A DNA stretch of 64,000 nucleotides. Source: Andalucia godoyi. Taxonomy: Eukaryota; Discoba; Jakobea; Jakobida; Andaluciidae. The number at the start of each line of letters is the position of its first letter. Within the stretch, counting starts at the first letter, position 1. The position numbers were made by a program, and so were the translations under genes. Under the pieces are notes generated by a model that worked only from the letters and a program-made list of their open reading frames with translations, had not been told where the DNA came from and did no database searches. Below are positions 19,190-26,682 of the stretch, in pieces. The stretch spans positions 186,001 to 250,000 of the forward strand of contig VRVR01000031.1 of assembly GCA_009859145.1 (NCBI GenBank), written 5' to 3'.

Positions 19190-19296
19190 TTTTACTGTCG
19201 ATCCCTCAAGCAGCACCCTTCACCAAAGACAGAAAAGCATCTCATGGCTCCGAAGAGGGACAGCCTAGCCGATGACCGATAGGTTTTTTGGCGAAC
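19190..19296 (+). pseudogene. MAPKRD...DSLADDR mini-gene, short paralogue of the 52.1 kb gene
   Basis: A 13-codon ORF (19244-19282) encodes MAPKRDSLADDR. Three blocks match the region 52133-52400: an upstream block (19190-19211, TTTTACTGTCGATCCCTCAA...), the block around the ATG (19228-19260), and the 3' block with the stop (19259-19296), which includes the downstream TTTTTTGGCGAA. In the 52 kb copy about 180 bp with an intron separate the second and third blocks. This copy therefore looks like an internally deleted version that fuses the first six codons to the last six. Differences in the last block are mostly synonymous (CTA/TTA Leu, GAC/GAT Asp). Confidence 0.45.
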
Positions 19297-19558
19297 GGCG
19301 GAGACGACCACACTTCAGCAAAAGCAAGCGCGCTGCGTCACACCGCACGTAGATACTGCTGCCCATTTTTTGTTTTAGTCGACAGCTGTCAACTCATCCG
19401 TGCTATCCCGCAGCGATCACGAACGCATCAAACGCGAGAATGTTGGAGCTGGATAATAATGATAATGATGATAATGATGATAATGATGATAATTGTTTTT
19501 TAAAAAAATAATTAAATAGAATTAATTCTTTTCTTTTTTGTTGGCGGTATCAATCTAG
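19297..19558. promoter_or_regulatory. Upstream region of the RNase II-type gene with ATGATAATG repeat
   Basis: 0.26 kb gap. Contains an imperfect AATGATGAT tandem tract (19455-19492) about 70-100 bp before the RNB start codon. Nothing else is seen. Confidence 0.35.
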
Positions 19559-22237
19559 ATGAGCGCTGGGGCAGGCCCAGTTGTTGGGAAGCTTCATCGC
19601 TTTGTTGAGCTGGTGTTTAAAGGAAAACGCGAGCTGGCGGTGTTCAAAGGATACGCATCGAAGCGAAAGTGCCTTGTGAGTCTTGCGGCTGGAGACGAAC
19701 TAGCAGTCGAGACTTCCAAACTGACGTTTGTCGTGCCATTTATTCCCAATACAGCAGTGCTTTCGCTCCAGGATTTCAAAGTCCAAACGGATAAATTGCA
19801 GAAGCAGCTTGCGCTGAAGCCGCTGGACCAGTACGACGCATTGCACAGAGCGTTCGGTACAAGGGCGTTTTCGGCTTCGGATGCTGCATCCGTCTTGTTC
19901 AACCAAGGGCTTCCAGCCGATAGAAAGGACTCGACTCCCGTTTCGGGGGATGGTGCTGAGGCTAGTGGCTGTGGCGGCGGCGACGGAGATAGCACGCACG
20001 AGATCGTGGAGAATGCACAGGACAGCAATGTTCCAGCACGTGCGTTCATGGAAGCGTATGCAGTGCATCTGATGCTGCTTGACCAAGACGTGTTTTTCCG
20101 GCCGAAGCGAAGCAGCGATCGCGAGTCGTTGTTCCTTTGCCGATCGTCGGAAGATGTTCGCTTAGCGGTGCAGCGTTGCGCAGTGGCACAAGATCGCAAA
20201 GTTTTGAATCTTCTTTGTTGCTTGAGAATCTGTGGGCGACTGAAGGAGCTAGTGAAAGAAGGTGTGCTCCCGCTTGCGGATACTCCTGTTCCGTCCGAGG
20301 ATATCCGGCGCGTTCTGTTGCACGAAATAGCCAAGAATCCAAGCAAGTACGGGCCGATGTTCAAGGATTCTGCAATGACATCGTGGAATCCGGACCTTGA
20401 TCAGCACTTCTTGCACACTCTGCAGATGTACGCATTGTTCGGACATCTTGTACAACCTCATAACTTGCATGTCGCACTTCCGTCAACGCCCATCCGCGTG
20501 CCTTCGGTTTTGATGCGAGGAAAGGGCCACATGTCCGATTCATTTGACTACATTCAGCTTGCCGACTATCTGGACGATATGCGGCACATTCCAAATGAGA
20601 TACTTCGGCCGCTGCGACGGAGACCCGGTCCTCAGGATGCCCACAGACTGTGCGTTGATCTTGGCATTTTGGATGAAGTGCAAAACATGTCGCTCTTTCT
20701 TACTCCGTTGCAGTTGGATTTCATGAAACATCACGAGGATAGTGCCGGGGAATTGGTCGCTGGTGTTCCGTCGGTCGGCTCCACCCAGCATCTGGATTAC
20801 ATCATGGGGTCACCCGACAAGCCGTATGACTGGGGTGATTTGGTAGCCTATGCTATTGACGACGCCAAGACAAGGGATGTTGACGATGCCGTATCCTTGC
20901 TGGAGGATGGTTCCATTGTTGTACATATTGCAGACCCTGGTAGGTTCTTCTCTGTGGCGAGTGAGTCTACTGACAAGGTCCACTCCATGGCGTTTGACCG
21001 CATTACATCTGTTTACCTCCCTGAAAAGACAATTCCTATGCTGCCGTCGTCCCTTTCGGAAGGCTTGTTCTCGCTAGCGGCTGACCGTCCTTGTGCCGTT
21101 CTTTCGTTCTGCGCTCGCCTGTCTTCTGATGGCACCATTTTAGAGTCAAGAATTGTGCCGGCTGTCGTTCGTCGCATTGTCCGATTAACGTACGAAGGAG
21201 TGGACGGCCTGTTGGCGGCGTACCAGGGAGCTGCTGATGGAGCTGCGCCACATTCCGTCAGAGTACTGACTGCTCTTCACCGATTTTCCGTGGCGAGAGA
21301 ACGGTTCAGGAAGGCAAGCGGTGCGATTGCAGTTGATCTTCCGCAGTGTGAATCCAGGGTCTCCTATGTCCAGACGTCTCCGAGCCGACGGGGTGATCCG
21401 CAGGTTGTTTTGGATGTGCAGAGACCGTATCTCTCGAAATCGAAGAGTCTTGTGCAGGAAATGATGGTCCTGGCGGGAAGCATTGCCGCAGCATTCACGT
21501 CGCAGTTTGCTGTTCCTGTTCCGTACCGTGTGCAAGCGCAACCGTTGCTGGATGCAGGCATATCAGCGGAATTGCATGCTGCCTCCGTCGCTTCTTTCTT
21601 GCCGGATCCTTCGAAAAACGTTTTGGGATACTCAGAAGCAGAGCTGCGCCACATTGTGTCTGGCTCGCAAATGGTCCGTAACATGACGGCAGCGATCGTG
21701 CAAGTGGAGCCTGGTCCTCACGCTGGCCTTGGGCTTCCGGGATATGTACATGTCACGTCGCCAATCCGGCGATACGGAGACCTTGTTGTTCAGAGCCAGA
21801 TCAAGTCGTTCTTGCGGAATGACACAACTGCGGGGCTTCCATTCTCCGCGGAGTCCATATCGCAGATCGTTTGCCCGCAGATGGACCGAGTTTCGCAATT
21901 AGCAACCCGACTGCAACGCGAGTCGGAGCGTTTCTGGCTGTGCTTCTACCTGGACCAGATGCTGCAGCAAGCGCGACAGAAGGGTGAGAAGTTCGTTTTG
22001 TGGGGACTCGTTACTTCGCTGGACGCATCCGATCAGCGAGGTATCTTCGGTGCAGACATCATGCTGCTGAGCCTTGGTATGCGCTGGCGGTTAGATGTCC
22101 AAGAATCCGACGCGGTTGCTCCTGGCATGGTACTGCCTGTGGTTGTGAATGAGGTTTTTGCAGATCGCAGCTTTGTGCAACTCTCTCTTCTTCGCACCCC
22201 TCCGTCGGCAACAACTCCCGTTGCACTATCTCCTTGA
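19559..22237 (+). CDS. RNase II/RNB-domain 3'-5' exoribonuclease, organelle-type
   Basis: 892-aa processive 3'-5' exoribonuclease. The RNB catalytic core begins AIDDAKTRDVDDAVS: Asp434, Asp440, Asp442 and Asp443 match the four metal-binding aspartates of E. coli RNase II (201, 207, 209, 210). Further RNB blocks are VVHIADPGRFF, SVYLPEKTIPMLPSSLSEGL, FRKASGAIAVDLP, LVQEMMVLAGSIAAAF and YVHVTSPIRRYGDLVVQSQI, the C-terminal signature. An S1-like region ends the protein. The long N-terminal part (residues 1-400) resembles yeast Dss1 and plant RNR1-type enzymes more than Dis3, and I see no PIN domain, so a mitochondrial role is likely. No clear targeting peptide is visible (MSAGAGPVVGKLHRF), which leaves location open. 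Confidence 0.9.
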   Translation: MSAGAGPVVGKLHRFVELVFKGKRELAVFKGYASKRKCLVSLAAGDELAVETSKLTFVVPFIPNTAVLSLQDFKVQTDKLQKQLALKPLDQYDALHRAFGTRAFSASDAASVLFNQGLPADRKDSTPVSGDGAEASGCGGGDGDSTHEIVENAQDSNVPARAFMEAYAVHLMLLDQDVFFRPKRSSDRESLFLCRSSEDVRLAVQRCAVAQDRKVLNLLCCLRICGRLKELVKEGVLPLADTPVPSEDIRRVLLHEIAKNPSKYGPMFKDSAMTSWNPDLDQHFLHTLQMYALFGHLVQPHNLHVALPSTPIRVPSVLMRGKGHMSDSFDYIQLADYLDDMRHIPNEILRPLRRRPGPQDAHRLCVDLGILDEVQNMSLFLTPLQLDFMKHHEDSAGELVAGVPSVGSTQHLDYIMGSPDKPYDWGDLVAYAIDDAKTRDVDDAVSLLEDGSIVVHIADPGRFFSVASESTDKVHSMAFDRITSVYLPEKTIPMLPSSLSEGLFSLAADRPCAVLSFCARLSSDGTILESRIVPAVVRRIVRLTYEGVDGLLAAYQGAADGAAPHSVRVLTALHRFSVARERFRKASGAIAVDLPQCESRVSYVQTSPSRRGDPQVVLDVQRPYLSKSKSLVQEMMVLAGSIAAAFTSQFAVPVPYRVQAQPLLDAGISAELHAASVASFLPDPSKNVLGYSEAELRHIVSGSQMVRNMTAAIVQVEPGPHAGLGLPGYVHVTSPIRRYGDLVVQSQIKSFLRNDTTAGLPFSAESISQIVCPQMDRVSQLATRLQRESERFWLCFYLDQMLQQARQKGEKFVLWGLVTSLDASDQRGIFGADIMLLSLGMRWRLDVQESDAVAPGMVLPVVVNEVFADRSFVQLSLLRTPPSATTPVALSP

Positions 22238-22351
22238 TCGCTGCGCTATACATTTTCCATTTTCCCCACAGTCTATTTGTTGCTCATATTTACTGTACAG
22301 AATGTATTCAAACTTGGAATAAAGCGACAACCGCTTTTTGCGTATTCTTCC

Positions 22352-23914
22352 TCACGCAATCCTTGAAAGAACAGCCTTGCGGATGGCTTCTTCGTTCACA
22401 GCCGAGGCATACTTCTTGTCTTCAGCGCTCTCTAAACGATCGCGAGCAAGTATGATCTCCTTCCATCGTTGCTCCCGAACCTCGCGAAGTAATTTCTCAG
22501 ACGCAAATTTCTGTGCTTTCTGCGCCAGAATCCGCTGCTTGATCTCTGCTGCAATGTTCTCCTTCAGCATGTCTACCTGTTCAGAGTAATATTTTTGCTG
22601 AGCAGCCTTTGCTACGCGCTGATGAGCCTCACGTTCGCGTTCCTCAGCCTTCGTGATTGCCTTCTCAACCAACAAGCGTTCCTTTTCCAGACGGAGAATG
22701 TCGTGCCAGATGTTCTTGAACATTGTTTCCTCCTTTGACTTGCGGCGAATCATGACGGCCTTGGTCTCTCGTTCTTGCTCCACTTTGAACCTGTCTTCAC
22801 GCAAATGATCCACTTTCTTTTGCAGCATCGCATTGCGAAGCGCAAGCTCCTCGTCAACCTTGGAACGCATCAAGATCATCTTCTGCACATCGGCGGTGAT
22901 CTTGTCCAACTCCAAGTGAAATGGAGATGACTTCTGTTTACCCGCGCCGCTGGCCCTGGAAGAAGCAGATGCTGGCCGAGCGGACAACACGGCACGTCCA
23001 CGAGCATCTGCTGTCTTTGGACGCTCGCCATTTCGTCCAAACGCTGCATGAGTACCAGCACCGCTGCCGCCGTGGGATGTCGCTGAGCCTCTCGAGTTCG
23101 AAGAAGGTTCCGCCACCTTTGGAGTCGGAAAGTGCTCCTCGGACGAATCGCTGGTTCCTGTTCCTGTTCCCCTCCTTGTCCTCGCCTCCTCTCCTTCCGA
23201 TAGCAAGACGTGCGACTTAGAGGTAGCCGATTTCCTGCGATCTCTTTTGCGGTCATCTGAATCACTTTCCGACGACGAGCGCTCCTCCGAGTCCATTGCT
23301 TCAAACTGGCTTTTGAACGCCATTGAGCCGGACGGCGCCTTATTCACTGCCGACTCTTCGGAGTCGCTGTCGAACCGCACGCGGTCATTTCGTGGAGAAG
23401 CTGGTACGTCGCTGCTGCTCGCGCTCGAATGCGGCTCAAGCCCAAGGTCTGCATTTTGACTTTTGAATCTTTGTTGCTTTTGTACAAGATCCATCAACTC
23501 CTGGTGACCCTGATCCGAAGTCACATGCTGGTCTTTGCCCGCTTCTCTGCTCTCAGAAACAGCCTTTGCGTACTCAAGAACACCGTAAATTTCATAAATG
23601 ATGTCAATCATTGCAAAGACAGTTTCTGGCTTCTTGTCGACGAGGTCCGACGCAGCAATATGCGGGAGCTTCGTCCCAATGACCTGGGCCACAGCATCGA
23701 TGACCTGCTGAGAATTCCACAAGTGATCCCGCCGCGACACAGGGGGTCTTACGATCGACGCAATTCGCACACCAATCATCTTTTCAAAAAGCACAACAAA
23801 CATCGAATCCGAACACGCATCCACAGAAGACACCGCTCGCGAAACACCCAGTTTATCCAGCAATTCATTCACTCGATTAATGTGAATAAGTTCGGAGGCT
23901 GAACTTCCCTTCAT
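22352..23914 (-). CDS. CEP95-like centrosomal/basal-body coiled-coil protein
   Basis: 520 aa. The N-terminal region (about 8-115) includes VNELLDKLGVSRAVSSVDAC, SMFVVLFEKMIGVRI, NSQQVIDAVAQVIGTKLPHI and VFAMIDIIYEIYGVLEYAK. Order and spacing match the calponin-homology-like (DUF5745) domain of CEP95, including the conserved VQAVID and E..DGLLEYL positions. A Ser/Glu/Asp-rich linker with many SDSE/SDDR sites follows. The C-terminal 190 residues form a long coiled coil (KKVDHLREDRFKVEQERET; AAEIKQRILAQKAQKFASEK). Human CEP95 sits at centrosomes and spindle poles. The start at 23914 is the first ATG before the domain; upstream in-frame codons lack ATG. Convergent with the RNB gene (114 bp). Confidence 0.65.
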   Translation of the reverse strand: MKGSSASELIHINRVNELLDKLGVSRAVSSVDACSDSMFVVLFEKMIGVRIASIVRPPVSRRDHLWNSQQVIDAVAQVIGTKLPHIAASDLVDKKPETVFAMIDIIYEIYGVLEYAKAVSESREAGKDQHVTSDQGHQELMDLVQKQQRFKSQNADLGLEPHSSASSSDVPASPRNDRVRFDSDSEESAVNKAPSGSMAFKSQFEAMDSEERSSSESDSDDRKRDRRKSATSKSHVLLSEGEEARTRRGTGTGTSDSSEEHFPTPKVAEPSSNSRGSATSHGGSGAGTHAAFGRNGERPKTADARGRAVLSARPASASSRASGAGKQKSSPFHLELDKITADVQKMILMRSKVDEELALRNAMLQKKVDHLREDRFKVEQERETKAVMIRRKSKEETMFKNIWHDILRLEKERLLVEKAITKAEEREREAHQRVAKAAQQKYYSEQVDMLKENIAAEIKQRILAQKAQKFASEKLLREVREQRWKEIILARDRLESAEDKKYASAVNEEAIRKAVLSRIA

Positions 23915-24440
23915 TTTCTCACCGTGCCTTTTCCTCCTCCTCCTCGCCCTATTTCTACAATCAGTTGAATACAAATAACAATAACAATAACAATGATGAT
24001 TATATAATCAATCAACAGCAGTTCAAAATTATATCCGTATATGAATGAAGGAAGAAAAAAAAAGAAAAAAAAATAATATCTAAGAAACCCAGAGTCGTCG
24101 TCAGCATAGTCAATCGTCGACATTGAGAACGGTTTCTGTTGTTTTGCCAAAAAAGGCACACATGCCTAAAGCAGAAAAGCGCCGATTTTTCCCAATTCAG
24201 AAATGGTCCGGCAGAAAGAAGCGTTTTTTATTGTTGCGGGCTTTTTTTTGCAGAAGAAGGGGGGGGTTGTAGGTATCTGCTGTAGTTTCCCAGCTGCCGT
24301 AACGCTGCCTTTTTTGCGCGGGTCGCCTGCGCAGCACTGCTGAGGATTATGGTGACAGCAGGGAATTAATATTTGCGAATCACAGGGTGTGAGAGGGAGA
24401 GGAGGGGGGAAAGATAGAGAATAGGAAAGAAGACGGCAAG
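23915..24440. promoter_or_regulatory. CEP95/SMPD4 divergent intergenic region
   Basis: 0.53 kb between divergent starts. Contains AAC/AAT-rich repeats (23967-24000), an A-run (24051-24075) and G/C homopolymers (24240-24266). No gene or RNA is recognisable. Confidence 0.35.
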
Positions 24441-26480
24441 ATGGAGGTGATAGTGAATCCGTCGAATTTGGCGAGTCGGTTTGCGGAGATGGCGAATGAG
24501 CCGAGTGTTCGATCGTCGTTTGTGCTTTTTTCAAAGATACTTGACTGTCATCCGCTTGATCGGTCTGTGTTTGTGCATCATTACCGGACCGTTCTTTCGA
24601 AATTGTGCAAAGGGGTATCGTGGCTTGATGTCGGCAGCCGCCAAAAGGAGTTTTCACAGCAGCTGTGGAGTGTTTTCAATCGAACCTCCAAGTTTTTCGA
24701 CATTCTAGTTGAGCTGCAACGGATGAAAAACCGCGGGTTTGAGTTTCGGTTTGAGACGAAGCTGCTTCCTGAGCCTGCGCTGCTCGAGTTCAAGGTGGAC
24801 ACCAGAAGGCATTTTCTGGCCGAGTTTATGGAACCGGATGGATCGCACATCCTGGTCGGTGCTCTCGACTGCTTTGTCCTGGAGCTGCTTTACTACATCT
24901 CACAGCGCACTGTCTTTGCTCCGAACGGCAGCCGAAGACCCGAGGACAAGGTGTTTCCAATTGACATTTTGATGCTAGATGAAGTTGTTCGGCTGTACGT
25001 AGTCATGTTTCCAGAGAATGTGAACCGACTTGTGTGTTTTGCAAACATGTTTCTGTTCCAGTTATCGCACTATATTCTTCCGCAAAAGAATCCAGCAGGA
25101 CTGGCTACGCTGGATGTGTATCGGCTGCACCGTGTCCTGAAGGCCGGGAGATGCTTCTTGGTCGCGCTGCGCGGTGGCCCGCAAAATCGACATGCTGCAG
25201 CACTCAATGTCCATTCCCGAGGCGGTTCGTCGCGGGTCTTTCAGTCGTTTCTCGCCAGTTCATCATCATCGCCGTCGTCATCATCATCGTCGCTGTCTGC
25301 TGCAGAAAATGCGAGTCCAGGAAAGGGATCCTCGTCTGCATCGTCTGCATCCCCGACACCTCGAGTGGCACTCACAAATGTGTTTAAAGAACTGGATCGT
25401 GATGTCTATCTGTGCGTCAAGTTTGTATTTTCGTGCTCGGATTTCACATGGGAGGATCGGTCGCTGCATTTTGTTTTCAACAATCTCCAGAACCAGGCGG
25501 TCAAGCTGTGGACCGAATGGGTGGGGCCAGCAATGGTGTGCGGCGAACGGAAACCGTGGAATGGAAAGCCGGTGTATGTCGTGGATGCTCCAGCAAAGTT
25601 TTTGATCCAGGATCGTTTCTGGAATTTTACAGGGCTCTTGCTGACGTACTTGTCCAAGATGCCCACGGGCATCATGAAGTGTGGCCGATCTGCGTCGCTG
25701 AAGCATGTTCAGCGCGTTCTGGATTTCATTCGCCAGATCGTCATTTTCAACGACGACGGGGTTCCATTCCTGAAGGTGTACGAATCGTTGCCTGTCCCGA
25801 AGGCTGTTGTCTGTTTTGACGAAGCGCTGCGAAAGGATTCCTGGCTGGATCGGTCCTTTACCGGTAGTCCAGGGGCGCTCTTTCACTCTGCGTATTTCCA
25901 CGAGAGGCTGTTCAAGTTCTGTCTTGCCATCCGATCCTGCCCTGCACCCCATCCGATCTTTGAAGAGGACGATTCAGACGACGACGAAGACGGATCCATC
26001 AGCACGTCTGTTTCGCGCCGCATCGTTCGTCCAGTCAAGCGATTGTTCGTGTACGGTTCTATTGATGATGACAAGCGGAGAAAACGACGTGTTTTAGCAT
26101 TGGACATTGTGCAGGCTTTTGGAGGCCTTCCACCGCAGTATTCTCTAAAGTCCGTTCGCTTGCCAGAAGACTCTGTAATGAAGAACGTTTACGCGGAAAC
26201 GGATCCAGATGGCAGACTCACACGCGATGGAGCCTTGGATGTTCTGGATGGCAAAAAGATCTTCCCTCCGAACCTCCACCGGCGTTCTATGCTTCGCTCG
26301 CCGGTGCACCCGTTGGAAATCCCACGAAGCTTCGAGATCGCCTGGATCGTCAGTTTGACGGCAGTGCTTTACTCCAGGTTTGGTGTCAACATGCGATTTC
26401 TCGCAGACCGCGATGTGCTTGCTCGCTATGTGTTTATGAGCTGCATGGCGTGCTTGCTTTACTTCATCTTTATTCGTTAA
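24441..26480 (+). CDS. SMPD4: SMPD4 (neutral sphingomyelinase 3)-like tail-anchored protein
   Basis: 679 aa. SMPD4 proteins sit in the ER and nuclear envelope and are reported to hydrolyse sphingomyelin and affect nuclear-pore and centrosome function. Matches to the animal protein: N-terminal SSFVLFSKILDCHPLDRSVF, FEFRFETKLLPEPALLEFK (compare the F-F..YLPGPV.. block), CVKFVFSCSDFTWEDRSLHF, KFLIQDRFWNFTGLLLTYLS and especially the C-terminus: LTRDGALDVLDGKK, PRSFEIAWIVSLTAVLYSRF and VNMRFLADRDVLARYVF, ending in a single tail anchor (MSCMACLLYFIFIR). A Ser-rich insert lies near residues 270-300. It sits between two centriole genes (CEP95-like, OFD1). Confidence 0.8.
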   Translation: MEVIVNPSNLASRFAEMANEPSVRSSFVLFSKILDCHPLDRSVFVHHYRTVLSKLCKGVSWLDVGSRQKEFSQQLWSVFNRTSKFFDILVELQRMKNRGFEFRFETKLLPEPALLEFKVDTRRHFLAEFMEPDGSHILVGALDCFVLELLYYISQRTVFAPNGSRRPEDKVFPIDILMLDEVVRLYVVMFPENVNRLVCFANMFLFQLSHYILPQKNPAGLATLDVYRLHRVLKAGRCFLVALRGGPQNRHAAALNVHSRGGSSRVFQSFLASSSSSPSSSSSSLSAAENASPGKGSSSASSASPTPRVALTNVFKELDRDVYLCVKFVFSCSDFTWEDRSLHFVFNNLQNQAVKLWTEWVGPAMVCGERKPWNGKPVYVVDAPAKFLIQDRFWNFTGLLLTYLSKMPTGIMKCGRSASLKHVQRVLDFIRQIVIFNDDGVPFLKVYESLPVPKAVVCFDEALRKDSWLDRSFTGSPGALFHSAYFHERLFKFCLAIRSCPAPHPIFEEDDSDDDEDGSISTSVSRRIVRPVKRLFVYGSIDDDKRRKRRVLALDIVQAFGGLPPQYSLKSVRLPEDSVMKNVYAETDPDGRLTRDGALDVLDGKKIFPPNLHRRSMLRSPVHPLEIPRSFEIAWIVSLTAVLYSRFGVNMRFLADRDVLARYVFMSCMACLLYFIFIR

Positions 26481-26682
26481 ATGCAGCTGCTTGATTCGCC
26501 AGTATAAAAATAAAATAAAATAATAATAATAATAATAAAAAGAGTCTCCTTCCTGTGGAACGAGCAAACTCCTCTCGACTTTCTTTTTTAAATGGATGTC
26601 ATCATGCTTGCTGCAGCATGTTCCGGCTCTGTATGTACATTCCCGACCCTCCTTTGGATTTGCGGGCATGGGCTCGAAATCT

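Noticed and set aside
22352-23974. Upstream extension of the CEP95-like gene to a TTG codon
   Set aside because: Non-ATG initiation is not needed; the ATG at 23914 precedes the conserved domain. The same reasoning trimmed several other genes.
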